Source: Nocardia asteroides (GTDB taxonomy: Bacteria; Actinomycetota; Actinomycetes; Mycobacteriales; Mycobacteriaceae). Taken from it: a stretch of DNA of 64,000 nt. Of the stretch, positions 27,482-38,012 are shown piece after piece. The stretch is taken from assembly GCF_900637185.1 (NCBI RefSeq), contig NZ_LR134352.1:6314001-6378000 (forward strand), in the 5' to 3' direction. The first letter of the stretch is position 1. Each line of letters begins with the position of its first letter. The translations under genes were made by a program, and so were the position numbers. The notes below the pieces were generated by a model. It worked only from the letters and a program-made list of their open reading frames with translations, searched no databases and was not told where the DNA came from.

Positions 27482-28144
27482 TCAAGCCGCACAGGTCACC
27501 AAAACAGCACACGGCGATACGCCGATTCGGCCAAGAACGCGTACCGACTCGGTGACGGTTGCCCCTGTCGTCAGCACGTCGTCGACCACGACGACCTCGG
27601 AGTTCGCGGCCGGAACGGCCGGTTCGGATACCCCGCGCGCGGTCATGATCCGCCCGCGCAGATTGTCGGCGCGCTCACCGGCGCTCAACCCGACCGAATC
27701 GCGCACACCGCGCCCCATCCGCAGCAGCGGCACGCATCGGCTATCGATCAGCCACCGCGCCGCCATCGCCGCGGCGCCGGCCACCGGGTCGCCGCCGCGG
27801 CGCCGTGCGGCCGCGGGCCGGGTGGGCGCCGGAACCAGCAGCAGCGGTCTGTCCCGGTCGCGTAAGCGGGCCAGGGCGAGCGCCAGAGCCAGGCCGAGCG
27901 GCGCGGCCAGATCACGTCGGCCGTGCTCCTTGGCGGCCAGTACGGCCCGCCTGCCCGGCCCCTGGTACGGCCCGAGCGCCCAGCACGGCACGCCGGGATC
28001 GGTGCGCGGGCGGACCCGCACGGGCGCGCGGCTCAGGATGTCGGCGCAGTCGGCACACCAGGCGGTGCCCGCGGTCGCGCAACCACCGCAGTGGACGGGC
28101 AGCACCAGATCGAGCAAAGCTCTCATAGCGAGCGAGTATGACAT
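27482..28144 (-). CDS. ComF-family phosphoribosyltransferase-like protein
   Basis: 220 aa. The N-terminus has a zinc-ribbon-like cysteine pattern (HCGGCATAGTAWCADC) and the C-terminus has the type I PRTase pyrophosphate loop VVVVDDVLTTGATV. ComF proteins assist DNA uptake in competent bacteria; in mycobacteria the same gene (Rv3242c) sits between hpf and lpqB, with unknown role. The ATG at 28144 or the ATG at 28126 may be used; neither has a strong RBS. Confidence 0.85.
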   Translation of the reverse strand: MSYSLAMRALLDLVLPVHCGGCATAGTAWCADCADILSRAPVRVRPRTDPGVPCWALGPYQGPGRRAVLAAKEHGRRDLAAPLGLALALALARLRDRDRPLLLVPAPTRPAAARRRGGDPVAGAAAMAARWLIDSRCVPLLRMGRGVRDSVGLSAGERADNLRGRIMTARGVSEPAVPAANSEVVVVDDVLTTGATVTESVRVLGRIGVSPCAVLVTCAA

Positions 28145-28160
28145 CGCCCACCGACACCGA

Positions 28161-29969
28161 TCAGCTGGGCAGCACCGGGACGACGCGGTCGCCGGTCAGG
28201 CCGGGGACCTCACGCCAGAAGCGGTCGTTGCGCGCCGGATCGGCGGTCTGCAGTTGCAGCACCGCGCGCGAGTCGGCGACGTACTGGGTGGCGGGCGCCG
28301 CGGTCACCACGCGCACCGGCGGCGTCAGGTTCTGCGAGGTCACCGGGGTGAACTGGGAGCCGTCGATGGAGACGGTGAACACCGGGTCGACATTGCCCTC
28401 GCGCGCCACCATGATCGTGTCACCGGTGACCCAGCTGAGCGAGACCGCGCGGCTGCTCAGGCCGAGGGCCAGCGGCAGCGGGGAAGTGAGCGCGTACTTG
28501 CCGTCGGCGCGGCGTTCGACCACCGCGACGTAGACCTTGCCGTCGGCGATCAGCGCGGCACGCACCCCGGTCCGCGAGACGGCCACCTCACTGATCGGTG
28601 GCCGCGGCGCGCCCGCCCCCTCGAACAGGGCCGTGGTGTCGACCTCCTGCACCGAGACGTTGCCGGTCGCACGGTCGGTGACGGCCCGGATCACCCGCTC
28701 GCCGTCGAGCACCGTCCACGCCGCGCCGCCGTCGGCGGTCCAGGACGGGCGCGCGATGCTCGCGCCCTCGGCGACCGCGAAGGCCTTGGCGCCGTAGTTG
28801 CCGATCAGCAGGGTCCGGCCGGGCTCGGGCGCGGGCCTGCCGGTGTCGGCGACCGCGGCGACGAACTGGCCGTCGGCGGAGATGCCGACCGACTGCAGGT
28901 TGGTCGCCTCGCCGAAGGAACCACTCGGGGTGACGATGCCGTCCGGGGTCACCTGCACCAGCGTGCCGTCGCGCAGCGCGTGCAGGCCGATCCGGTTCTG
29001 GCCCGGCGCCGAGGCGCTGTACTGGTCCAGGTCGGCGACCGACCAGCCGCTCGCGTAACGGTCGTCGAGCGGTTTGCCGTCGGCCAGCAGGACGTAGGGA
29101 CCGAGGATGTCGGCGCCGGCCAGCGTCATCACCACCTGCGCCGCGAGCAGTTCGCGTTCGCGCTGCCCGAGCGTGCCGATGCCGGTGAAGTCGATGCGCA
29201 CGCCACCGATGCCGATGCCGACCTCGCCGGGTTCGTTGTTGGCCTTGGTGATCGGGCCGCGCACCGCCACCGGCTGGGCCAGCTGATTGCGCACCACCGG
29301 GGCGATCGTCGACTGCGGGCCCGCGCCGAGCATGCCGACCAGCCGCTCGGTGAGCTGGGCGCGCGGGACCGAGACCCAGCGCGGGTCCGGAACCAGCACG
29401 GAACTGCCCGGGTCCACGTACTGCAGGACGTAGCGGCGGTAGGACTTGTCGAACGCGGTCGAGTCCATGACGACACCGTCGGGCAGCTCGGTGATCCGCC
29501 ATTCACCGTCGACCTTGCTCAGCTCGATCTTGTTCTCCAGCGTGCCCTCCACCGCCCGGTATCCGCCGTCGCCGGCGAGTTCACCGACCTTGCGAGCGCG
29601 GATGACATAGCTGGTCTTGTCGCCGGAGCGGGACTCGCGCAGGGTGTCGGGGCGGTCCACGATGGTGGTGCCCGCCTCGTCGTTCCATTCACCGGCCGTC
29701 TCGGCGGTCATGTACTGACGGGCCGCGGCGTGCCGGTTGGCCGGGTCGGCGCTGGCGGTGAGGAAATCGCTGACCAGCAGGTCGGGATCGCGCCCGGAGA
29801 TCGGCGGCGGGGGGCCCTCCGAGGTCGGCGCGCGGTTGATCGTGCCGAGTGCCTGCGGCGCCGAGGACTCCGGCAGGCTCGCGCAGCCGGTGAGTACCAG
29901 CAGACCGGTCAGGACGGTCGCGAGCAGTCCACCTCGCCACCGCCGGCGATCACCACCCGCGTTCGTCAT
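28161..29969 (-). CDS. lpqB: Lipoprotein LpqB, MtrAB accessory protein
   Basis: 602-aa membrane-anchored lipoprotein. The signal peptide ends in the lipobox LTGC ([11 protein letters not shown]) near residue 27. A GerMN domain follows in the first half and a beta-propeller-like region in the second (repeated FxxxGxxIA/VAVVxD segments). LpqB binds the sensor MtrB and tunes MtrA phosphorylation. The ATG overlaps the mtrB stop in ATGA. Confidence 0.94.
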   Translation of the reverse strand: MTNAGGDRRRWRGGLLATVLTGLLVLTGCASLPESSAPQALGTINRAPTSEGPPPPISGRDPDLLVSDFLTASADPANRHAAARQYMTAETAGEWNDEAGTTIVDRPDTLRESRSGDKTSYVIRARKVGELAGDGGYRAVEGTLENKIELSKVDGEWRITELPDGVVMDSTAFDKSYRRYVLQYVDPGSSVLVPDPRWVSVPRAQLTERLVGMLGAGPQSTIAPVVRNQLAQPVAVRGPITKANNEPGEVGIGIGGVRIDFTGIGTLGQRERELLAAQVVMTLAGADILGPYVLLADGKPLDDRYASGWSVADLDQYSASAPGQNRIGLHALRDGTLVQVTPDGIVTPSGSFGEATNLQSVGISADGQFVAAVADTGRPAPEPGRTLLIGNYGAKAFAVAEGASIARPSWTADGGAAWTVLDGERVIRAVTDRATGNVSVQEVDTTALFEGAGAPRPPISEVAVSRTGVRAALIADGKVYVAVVERRADGKYALTSPLPLALGLSSRAVSLSWVTGDTIMVAREGNVDPVFTVSIDGSQFTPVTSQNLTPPVRVVTAAPATQYVADSRAVLQLQTADPARNDRFWREVPGLTGDRVVPVLPS

Positions 29970-31810
29970 GACTGTCGGTCTCCGGTCTCGGTGGACATCG
30001 GCTCCTCGTCGTCGGCCTCGGTCGCGGGTTCGCGGCCGTTCGCCGCCGGGGCTCCGGCGGCCGGGTCGGTCTCGGAGCCGGGCGGCTCGGCGGCCTCGCT
30101 CGGTTCCGTCTCGACGGCCACGTCCGGATCGGCCTCGGGCAGCGCGGGCACCTTGCGCAGCATCGGCTCCAGCGCCAGCGGGCTCGCGCCCAGCTTGCGG
30201 CCACGCACCATGGGCAGCAGCAGCCGGAAGCTGGCGCCGACCCCTGGGTCGCCCCACGCCTCGAGCCTGCCTTCGTGCAGATTGGCGTCCTCGACGCTGA
30301 TCGACAGGCCGAGGCCGGTGCCACCCGACCGGCGCACCCGCGACGGATCCGAGCGCCAGAAGCGGTTGAACACCAGCTTCTCCTCGCCCGGTCGCAGACC
30401 CACGCCCTGATCGCGCACGACGGTGGCCACCGCGTTCAGCTCGGCGTCGCCGCGCATCCGGATCAGCACCGGCTTGCCCTCGCTGTGGTCGATGGCGTTG
30501 GCGAGCAGATTGCGCAGCACGCGCTCCACCCGGCGCGGATCCACCTCGGCGACGACCGGGTCCTCGGGCAGGTCGATGACGACCTCGACGCCGGCCTCCT
30601 TGGCCAGGTGCCGGACCGTGGAGATCGCGGCCCGCGCGCACATGCGCATGTCGAGCGATTCCACCTGCAGCTCGGCCACACCCGCGTCGTGCCGGGAGAT
30701 CTCGAGCAGATCGTTGAGCAGCCCCTCGAATCGGTCCAGCTCGTTGACCAGCAGCTCCGAACTGCGGGCCAGCGCCGGATCGAGATCGTCGCTGGAGCCG
30801 TGGATGAGGTCGGCGGCCATGCGGACCGTGGTGAGCGGGGTGCGCAGCTCGTGACTGACGTCGGAGGTGAACCGGCGTTGCAGGTTGCCGAACTCCTCGA
30901 GCTGGGTGATCTGGTTCGACAGGCTCTCGGCCATCTCGTTGAACGCCTGCGCGAGCCGGGCCATGTCGTCCTCGCCGCGCACCAGCATGCGTTCCTTGAG
31001 CCTGCCGTCGGCGAACCGGCCCGCGATCCGGGCCGCCGACCGGATCGGCAGCACCACCTGCCGGGTGACCAGCGCCGTGATCGCGGCCAGCAGCACCAGC
31101 AGCACGACGCCACCGATGAGCATGGTGCCGCGCATCAGCGACAGGCTGGCCTCCTCGCTGGCCAGCGGGAAGATCAGGTAGATCTCCAGGGTCGCGACCT
31201 CGGCGCTGGGGCTGCCGATGATCAGCGCGCGCCCGCGATAGCCGTCGGGGTCGGCGACGGTGGTGAACTGGTAGGAGACCTGGTTGCGCTGGACGAACCG
31301 GCGCAGCTCCGGCGGCACCTCGGAGATGAGGTCGGTGGTGATCTCCTGCGGCGGGGTGCCGCCGACCATCGCCAGCGCCGAGTCGAAACTACCGGCGGCG
31401 CCGGTGGACTGGCCGGTGCCGCCGCGGCTGGACAGCGCGGCGCGCGCGTCGGCGAGCTGTTGCTGCTGACTGTTCGCGTCGTGCACCCCGGAGAGCTTGT
31501 TCTCGATCGTGCTGCGGGCACGATCCATCTCCTCGACCGCCGCGTTGATCTTGGCCTCGAGCAGCCGGTCGGTGATCTGACCGGTGAGCACGACACCGAG
31601 AATCGTGATGACGATGAGCGACAGCGTCAACGTCGACACGATGACACGCAGCTGCAGCGAACGGCGCCACAGGTGGCCCAGCGCGGTCCCGACGGCCTGG
31701 AACCAGGCCATGACCGGGGCCGCCCATCGCCGCAGCTGCGTGACGAAGGATTGCGCACCCTCGTGCGCTGGAGGCGCTGACGCTGTACCGGCAGGTCGAC
31801 CGTCGGTCAC
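29966..31810 (-). CDS. mtrB: Sensor histidine kinase MtrB
   Basis: 614 aa. A cytoplasmic N-terminus is followed by a first membrane span ([20 protein letters not shown]), a large extracellular loop, a second span and a HAMP domain. The phosphoacceptor motif is [11 protein letters not shown] and the ATPase domain carries [12 protein letters not shown] and [10 protein letters not shown]. The acidic C-terminal tail (about 80 residues rich in E, A, P) is typical. MtrB activates MtrA, linking cell division and envelope stress. The GTG at 31810 with upstream GAGG was preferred over GTG 31861, which would overlap mtrA. Confidence 0.95.
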   Translation of the reverse strand: MTDGRPAGTASAPPAHEGAQSFVTQLRRWAAPVMAWFQAVGTALGHLWRRSLQLRVIVSTLTLSLIVITILGVVLTGQITDRLLEAKINAAVEEMDRARSTIENKLSGVHDANSQQQQLADARAALSSRGGTGQSTGAAGSFDSALAMVGGTPPQEITTDLISEVPPELRRFVQRNQVSYQFTTVADPDGYRGRALIIGSPSAEVATLEIYLIFPLASEEASLSLMRGTMLIGGVVLLVLLAAITALVTRQVVLPIRSAARIAGRFADGRLKERMLVRGEDDMARLAQAFNEMAESLSNQITQLEEFGNLQRRFTSDVSHELRTPLTTVRMAADLIHGSSDDLDPALARSSELLVNELDRFEGLLNDLLEISRHDAGVAELQVESLDMRMCARAAISTVRHLAKEAGVEVVIDLPEDPVVAEVDPRRVERVLRNLLANAIDHSEGKPVLIRMRGDAELNAVATVVRDQGVGLRPGEEKLVFNRFWRSDPSRVRRSGGTGLGLSISVEDANLHEGRLEAWGDPGVGASFRLLLPMVRGRKLGASPLALEPMLRKVPALPEADPDVAVETEPSEAAEPPGSETDPAAGAPAANGREPATEADDEEPMSTETGDRQS

Positions 31811-31832
31811 AGCGGCGCCTCGCGGGTACCGA

Positions 31833-32510
31833 TCACGGCGGTCCGGCCTTGTAGCCGACACCGCGGACGGTCAGCACGATCTCCGGATTCTCGGGATCCT
31901 TCTCGACCTTGGCCCGCAGCCGCTGCACGTGCACGTTGACCAGCCGGGTGTCGGCCGCGTGCCGGTAGCCCCAGACCTGCTCGAGCAGCACCTCGCGGGT
32001 GAACACCTGACGCGGCTTGCGCGCCAGGGCGACCAGCAGGTCGAACTCCAGCGGGGTGAGCGAGATCTGCGCGCCGCCGCGGGTCACCTTGTGCGCGGGC
32101 ACGTCGATGACGATGTCGGCGATGGACAGCAGCTCGGCCGGCTCGTCCTCGGTGCGTCGCAGGCGCGCGCGCACGCGGGCGACGAGCTCTTTGGGCTTGA
32201 ACGGCTTGACGATGTAATCGTCGGCGCCGGACTCGAGACCGAGCACCACGTCGACCGTGTCGGTCTTGGCGGTGAGCATGACGATCGGCACGCCGGAATC
32301 GGCCCGCAGCACGCGGCATACGTCGATGCCGTTCATGCCGGGCAGCATCAGGTCCAGCAAAACCAGGTCGGGGCGGATCTCCCGCACCGCCGACAGGGCC
32401 TGTGTGCCGTCGCCGACCACGTGCGGGTCGAACCCTTCCCCGCGCAAGACGATGGTCAGCATCTCAGCGAGTGCCATATCGTCGTCGACGACCAGAATCT
32501 TGGGCTTCAT
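31833..32510 (-). CDS. mtrA: Response regulator MtrA
   Basis: 225-aa OmpR/PhoB-type regulator, essential in mycobacteria, controlling cell-division, wall and osmotic genes. The receiver domain has acidic residues in [11 protein letters not shown], the phospho-aspartate in [10 protein letters not shown] and the lysine in [10 protein letters not shown]. The winged-helix DNA-binding domain ends in [25 protein letters not shown]. It heads the mtrA-mtrB-lpqB operon, 22 bp before mtrB. Confidence 0.97.
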   Translation of the reverse strand: MKPKILVVDDDMALAEMLTIVLRGEGFDPHVVGDGTQALSAVREIRPDLVLLDLMLPGMNGIDVCRVLRADSGVPIVMLTAKTDTVDVVLGLESGADDYIVKPFKPKELVARVRARLRRTEDEPAELLSIADIVIDVPAHKVTRGGAQISLTPLEFDLLVALARKPRQVFTREVLLEQVWGYRHAADTRLVNVHVQRLRAKVEKDPENPEIVLTVRGVGYKAGPP

Positions 32511-32587
32511 AGTCCTATGTTGTCATCTCCCAGGCCAGGATCGGGCTGCCACGCCATTAATGATGTGAACCCGTCGCGTATCCAACC

Positions 32588-33235
32588 TTATCCGGCAGCG
32601 ATTTCCGAGCAGAGGGTGAGTAGGGCGGGCCTATCGTCATCGGATCGGTATGTCCACCAGCGGCCGAACCAGTCGCGGTCGGCCAGCTCACGATAGACCT
32701 CCCCGGTGCGGTGCTGCAGGCCGCCGTCCCGCTCGTAGGCGTCCAGCGCGCGGGCGCTGTCGAGTTCACCACGGCGCCGGGCACGTTCGGCCGCGACCTC
32801 GGTGGGAAGGTCGATCAGGACGGTGAGGTCGGGCACCGGCAGGGCCAGCCTGCCGTACTCCAGATCGCCCACCCAGGAGACGATTTCACCGTCGGCGTCC
32901 TGCGCGGCGCGCGCGGCGGAATAGGCGGCGTTGGAGGCCACCCAGCGGTCCAGCACGACGATGTCGTTGGCGTCCAACAGGTTCGACAGTTCCGCGCTCG
33001 CCTCGGCGCGATCGAGGGCGAACATGATCGCCATCGCGTTGATCGAGCCGGCCAGGTCGCCGTGCCCGCCGCGCAGGGCCTCGGCGGCGAGGTCGGCGTG
33101 GATCGAGCGGCCGTATCGCGGGAAGGCCAGGGTGCCCGCGCGCAGCCCCTTCCCCGACAGTTCGGTGATCAGGCCGTCGATCAGCGTCCGTTTACCGGCA
33201 CCGTCGAGGCCCTCCACCGTAATCAACACGCCCAT
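32588..33235 (-). CDS. tmk: Thymidylate kinase
   Basis: 215-aa dTMP kinase for dTTP synthesis. The P-loop is EGLDGAGKRTL (residues 8-18) and the nucleoside-binding DR motif is VVLDRWVASNAAYSAAR. The basic lid region is ERARRRGELDSARAL. Located upstream of mtrA, as in mycobacteria (Rv3247c). The start ATG gives the family-typical MGVLITVEGLDG. Confidence 0.95.
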   Translation of the reverse strand: MGVLITVEGLDGAGKRTLIDGLITELSGKGLRAGTLAFPRYGRSIHADLAAEALRGGHGDLAGSINAMAIMFALDRAEASAELSNLLDANDIVVLDRWVASNAAYSAARAAQDADGEIVSWVGDLEYGRLALPVPDLTVLIDLPTEVAAERARRRGELDSARALDAYERDGGLQHRTGEVYRELADRDWFGRWWTYRSDDDRPALLTLCSEIAAG

Positions 33236-33375
33236 GAGCGGTGAGATTACCCGCCCCGCGCCCGCGCGTGCCGCACGCCCCGGTTTGCCCGTTTCTCCCC
33301 CTCGCGACGGTGTGAAGTGGTCTCATTCCAGAGCATCCCCTCGCCCGCTCCGGGCCGCTCGATCCAGGAGTCACC

Positions 33376-33633
33376 ATGCCCACCCGAACCGTTCTCCGCG
33401 CCACCGCGGCCGTCGCCGCGCTCGGTATCGCCCTCGCCGGCTCCGGCCTCGCCACCGCCGCACCCTCCGCCGAACCCGTCGGCCGCGGCGACCACGCCCG
33501 CACCGGCTCGTCCGCGTTGCTCAGCGGCTCGGCCGAAGCCGGGTCCGCCGCCGCGGGCTCGGCGGCCGAACTCGCCGTTTGCGCCGTTCTGGAAGCCGTC
33601 ATCCCGCTGCCGGTCTGCCTGCTCCTGATCTGA
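33376..33633 (+). CDS. Small secreted protein with two cysteines
   Basis: 85 aa. A clear signal peptide (1-29, cleavage after ATA) leaves a mature chain of about 56 residues, rich in Ser, Gly and Ala, with two cysteines (C69, C80) able to form a disulfide and a very hydrophobic end (LPVCLLLI). A CCAGGAGT RBS lies 4-8 bases before the ATG. It resembles the next gene in the pattern TGSxxAxLxGSxEA...GSxxA...C..L, so the two are probably tandem paralogues. Function unknown. Confidence 0.72.
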   Translation: MPTRTVLRATAAVAALGIALAGSGLATAAPSAEPVGRGDHARTGSSALLSGSAEAGSAAAGSAAELAVCAVLEAVIPLPVCLLLI

Positions 33634-33644
33634 GCCCCTCTCGC

Positions 33645-33675
33645 ACGGCCCGTCGATTCCCGATCGGCGGGCCGT
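33645..33675 (+). terminator. Hairpin after the first small secreted gene
   Basis: ACGGCCCG pairs with CGGGCCGT (33645-33652 with 33668-33675), with further partial pairing inside the 15-base loop. It lies 12 bp after the stop codon. Confidence 0.65.
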
Positions 33676-33703
33676 CGCGCTGTTCCGGCACGACTCCGAA
33701 GCA

Positions 33704-33718
33704 TTTATGTTTCATAAA
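33704..33718. promoter_or_regulatory. AT-rich perfect palindrome upstream of the second small secreted gene
   Basis: TTTATG, TTT, CATAAA. This is a perfect inverted repeat in otherwise about 70% GC sequence, 80 bp before the ATG at 33799; likely a regulator site. Confidence 0.45.
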
Positions 33719-33798
33719 GCCCCGAATTCTCCGGTCTGGCGGGCGTCACCCGGTCCGGGCACGGTGGGCTCACGCACCCGTCACCGTCCAGGAGTTTC

Positions 33799-34089
33799 AT
33801 GAGCACCCGCAGACTGACCACCGCCGCCCTCGCGTTCGCCGCGCTCGGCGCGCTGACCGGCATCGCCGCCCCGACCGCGTCCGCGGAGGGCTCGGCCGTC
33901 ATCGACCTGTTGAACCCCCTGGTCAACGCCGGCGCCGCCACCGGTTCGGGGCAGGCCTTCCTCACCGGGAGCAACGAGGCCGCCACCGACACCGGCTCAT
34001 CCCAGGCCGCCGGCTTCCTGTTCTGCGGCCTGCTGTCGCTGAGCAACGGCAACAACCCGACGATCTGCGACACCGGGCCGGTGGGCTGA
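33799..34089 (+). CDS. Small secreted protein, paralogue of the upstream gene
   Basis: 96 aa. The signal peptide (1-29, cleavage after ASA) leaves a mature chain of about 67 residues with two cysteines in FLFCGLLSL and TICDTGP. The middle (TGSGQAFLTGSNEA, TGSSQAAG) aligns with the preceding small protein. The RBS CCAGGAGT is identical to that of its neighbour. No known domain is recognised; a disulfide-stabilised surface or wall protein is a reasonable guess. Confidence 0.72.
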   Translation: MSTRRLTTAALAFAALGALTGIAAPTASAEGSAVIDLLNPLVNAGAATGSGQAFLTGSNEAATDTGSSQAAGFLFCGLLSLSNGNNPTICDTGPVG

Positions 34090-34107
34090 CAGCCCGGGCG
34101 AACACGA

Positions 34108-34144
34108 CAGTGGCCCGCCGACCGTGCGGGTCGGCGGGCCACTG
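34108..34144. terminator. Bidirectional terminator hairpin before sahH end
   Basis: A 16-bp perfect stem (34108-34123 with 34129-34144) with a 5-base loop separates the small secreted gene from the convergent sahH gene. Confidence 0.85.
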
Positions 34145-34156
34145 TCGGTCAGACCG

Positions 34157-35638
<1,482 letters not shown>

Positions 35639-35717
35639 CAGCCTCTCCTGGTAGTCAGTACCGAGGCAAGGCTACCGCCTGTCGGCCCCGCCGTTTCCCG
35701 GTCGGCCGTGCGCGCGG

Positions 35718-36875
35718 TCAGGCCGTGGCGCGGTTTCGGGCCAGCAAACGCCGCGGCTTGGGCGGCGCGACGTTGGCCAGCGACAGATCGCCGCCGTAAT
35801 GGGCGGCCACCTTGGGGTCCATCACCGCACGCCACAGCGGCGGGACGGCCGCCAGCAGCAGCATCGTGGCGTAGCCGGCGGGCAACTGCGGCGATTCGCT
35901 GGTCGAACGCAGGGTCTGATAGCGGCGACCAGGGTTGGCGTGGTGGTCGCTGTGGCGCTGCAGATGGAACAGGAAGATGTTGGTGACCAGGCGATCGGAG
36001 TTCCAGCTGTCGCGGGGCGAGCAGCGCTCGTAGCGGCCGTTGGGCTTGCGCGCGCGCAGCAGGCCGTAGTGCTCGACGTAGTTGACCGCCTCCAGCAGCC
36101 CGATGCCGACGAAGGCCTGCAGCACCAGCCACGGGATGATGCCGGGGCCGAAGACCAGGATCAGCGAACCGAACAGCACCGCGCTCATGGCCCAGGCCTG
36201 CAGGATGTTGTTGCCCGCGCTCCACCAGCCGCGGCCCTGCCTGGCCAGGCGGGATCGCTCGAGCTGGACGGCGGAGCGGAAGCCACCGATCACGCTGCGC
36301 GGCAGGAATTCCCACAGCGACTCCCCCAGCCGGGCACTGGCCGGGTCCTCCGGCGTCGCGACCCGGGCGTGGTGGCCGCGATTGTGTTCGACGAAGAAGT
36401 GACCGTACCCGGATTGGGCAAGCGCGATTTTCGACAGCAATCTTTCAGCACGCTCGACCCGATGGCCCAATTCGTGCGCGGCGTTGATGCCGATCCCGCT
36501 GACGAAGCCGACGGTCGCGGCCAGCCCGAGCTTGTCGAGGACGTCGAGTTCGTCGCCGGTCCACATGACGCAGGCGATGACGAGGCCGATCAGCTGGACC
36601 GGCAGGAAAAGGTAGGTGCACCAGCGGTAATACCGGTCCGCCGAGAGCGCTTCGTAGTCCTCGTCGCGCGGATTGTTGCCGTCCTCGCCGACGATCCAGT
36701 CCAGGATCGGAATGGCGATGAGCACGATCACGGGACCGATCCACCACAAGACTTCGGCTTTGGTGTGGTACACGAGCTGCGAGGGCAACAACGCGCTCGC
36801 CGGAGCGATCAGCCCTAAAGCCCAGAGATACCGTTTGGGGTCACGGAAACCCCCCGGTTTGCCAACCGTTTGCAC
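35718..36875 (-). CDS. alkB: Alkane 1-monooxygenase, stand-alone copy
   Basis: 385-aa integral-membrane di-iron hydroxylase that oxidises the terminal methyl of medium-chain alkanes or fatty acids. The histidine motifs are HELGH, EHNRGHH and LQRHSDHH, with the family signature NYVEHYGL. Six hydrophobic spans are visible. It lies downstream of the alkB-rubA-rubB-tetR operon, separated by 122 bp, and has no rubredoxin of its own. It could use those of the operon. It differs throughout from the other copy and so may have a different substrate range. Confidence 0.93.
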   Translation of the reverse strand: MQTVGKPGGFRDPKRYLWALGLIAPASALLPSQLVYHTKAEVLWWIGPVIVLIAIPILDWIVGEDGNNPRDEDYEALSADRYYRWCTYLFLPVQLIGLVIACVMWTGDELDVLDKLGLAATVGFVSGIGINAAHELGHRVERAERLLSKIALAQSGYGHFFVEHNRGHHARVATPEDPASARLGESLWEFLPRSVIGGFRSAVQLERSRLARQGRGWWSAGNNILQAWAMSAVLFGSLILVFGPGIIPWLVLQAFVGIGLLEAVNYVEHYGLLRARKPNGRYERCSPRDSWNSDRLVTNIFLFHLQRHSDHHANPGRRYQTLRSTSESPQLPAGYATMLLLAAVPPLWRAVMDPKVAAHYGGDLSLANVAPPKPRRLLARNRATA

Positions 36876-36997
36876 GCACGCTCCGCAGTAAAAAGACCAA
36901 TCGCCGACCGATGTGAATACTGACAGACCGGTGGCGCGTTACACAGCGTCACGTCGACAAACGTGGTGATGGTTACACGTCGGCGAATCAGAGACGA

Positions 36998-37663
36998 TCA
37001 CAGGCCGGAGTGACTACCGTCACCAGAGGGGCTCCTGATGCCCCGTACCTGCACAATGGCCTCGACATAGGGACTCAGGAGCGCGCTCATCTCGGCGGGC
37101 GCGTCCCGCTCCGGCACCGGCGGGTTGGGAATGTAACTCAGCGCGATGCGCACCAGCGCGTGCGCCAGGACGTCGGCCTCCGCGTCGGTGGCGGCCACCC
37201 AGCCGTGCTGGAAGACCGCGGCCAGCCGCGCGGTGGCGTGTTCGAGCAGCGGGCCCGCGTCGAGGGTGATCAGGCGCAGCAGGTCCGGCTTCATCTCCCC
37301 GGCCAGCAGCGAGCGCACCAGCGGATCGGCCGCGGCGGCGAGGAAGAAGCCGGTCATGCCGACCCGGATGGCGGCGCGGGCGTCGCCGACATTGGCGTCG
37401 AGCGCCTCGCGCACGTGGTCCACGAGATCGTCGGCCAGCCGCAGCGCGTAGGCCTGCGCCAAGCCCGCGCGGGAACCGAACTCGTTGTAGAGGGTCTGTC
37501 TGCTGACCCCGGCGCGCGCCGCGACGTCACCGAGCGTGATCTTGGACCAGTCACGCTCGGTGAGCAGTTCGCGCATCCCGTCCAGGACGGAGGTACGCAG
37601 CAGTTCGCGCGCGGCCTCCTGGTACGGGATGCGCGCGGCGCGCGGCGCGCCCGCGATACTCAC
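36998..37663 (-). CDS. TetR-family regulator of the alkane operon (AlkU/Rv3249c-like)
   Basis: 221 aa. The N-terminal helix-turn-helix ([21 protein letters not shown]) is followed by a ligand domain. The GTG start overlaps the rubB stop (GTGA), so it is made with the operon it likely represses. The palindrome TTTGTC-N9-GACAAA upstream of the operon's alkB gene is the best candidate operator. An equivalent TetR gene ends the alkB operon in mycobacteria and rhodococci. Confidence 0.9.
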   Translation of the reverse strand: MSIAGAPRAARIPYQEAARELLRTSVLDGMRELLTERDWSKITLGDVAARAGVSRQTLYNEFGSRAGLAQAYALRLADDLVDHVREALDANVGDARAAIRVGMTGFFLAAAADPLVRSLLAGEMKPDLLRLITLDAGPLLEHATARLAAVFQHGWVAATDAEADVLAHALVRIALSYIPNPPVPERDAPAEMSALLSPYVEAIVQVRGIRSPSGDGSHSGL

Positions 37664-37842
37664 GAACGTTCGATCTCGACCATGAAGAAGTCGGACTTGG
37701 CCGCACCGCAGTCCGGGCAGGTCCAGTGGTCGGGAATGTCCTCCCACTTGGTGCCGGGGGCGATGTCGTCGTCGGGCCAGCCCTGCGCCTCGTCGTATTC
37801 GAACCCGCACTGCACACACTGGTAGAGCTTGTACTCGGTCAC
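37660..37842 (-). CDS. rubB: Rubredoxin, AlkG2-type
   Basis: 60-aa one-iron electron carrier. The iron ligands are CVQCG and CPDCG ([11 protein letters not shown]). It lacks the extra arginine after the second CxxCG, which places it in the AlkG2 type that can pass electrons to AlkB. The GTG at 37842 overlaps the rubA stop in GTGA and the gene's stop overlaps the tetR start the same way. Confidence 0.92.
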   Translation of the reverse strand: MTEYKLYQCVQCGFEYDEAQGWPDDDIAPGTKWEDIPDHWTCPDCGAAKSDFFMVEIERS

Positions 37843-38012
37843 TGCGACACTCCTACCGCTTCGAAGTCGATCTTCTCGCGCACCCCGCAGTCCGGACAGC
37901 ACCAGTCGTCGGGTACCGACGCCCATGGTGTTCCCGCCGGAAATCCTTCGCGCGGGGCTCCTTTCGTTTCGTCGTAGACATAATCACAGACCGGGCATTT
38001 GTACGCACTCAT
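37839..38012 (-). CDS. rubA: Rubredoxin, AlkG1-type
   Basis: 57-aa rubredoxin, very short but complete: [16 protein letters not shown] at the start and [15 protein letters not shown] near the end. The arginine after the second CxxCG is the feature described for AlkG1-type rubredoxins, which do not replace AlkG2 in alkane hydroxylation. Its ATG overlaps the alkB stop (ATGA) and its TGA overlaps the rubB GTG, so all four genes of the operon are translationally coupled. Confidence 0.92.
   Translation of the reverse strand: MSAYKCPVCDYVYDETKGAPREGFPAGTPWASVPDDWCCPDCGVREKIDFEAVGVSQ

Noticed and set aside
30275..31780. A 501-codon open frame antisense to mtrB
   Set aside because: Shadow frame; rich in Gln, His, Arg and Asp without any recognisable domain.
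35639..35717. SAH riboswitch before the S-adenosylhomocysteine hydrolase gene
   Set aside because: The 79-bp leader shows no matching paired structure that I can recognise.
36950..36965. CACGT-CGACAA-ACGTG palindrome before the stand-alone alkB gene
   Set aside because: Only 5-bp arms and no second copy; it shares just one GACAAA half-site with the operon palindrome, too weak to call.
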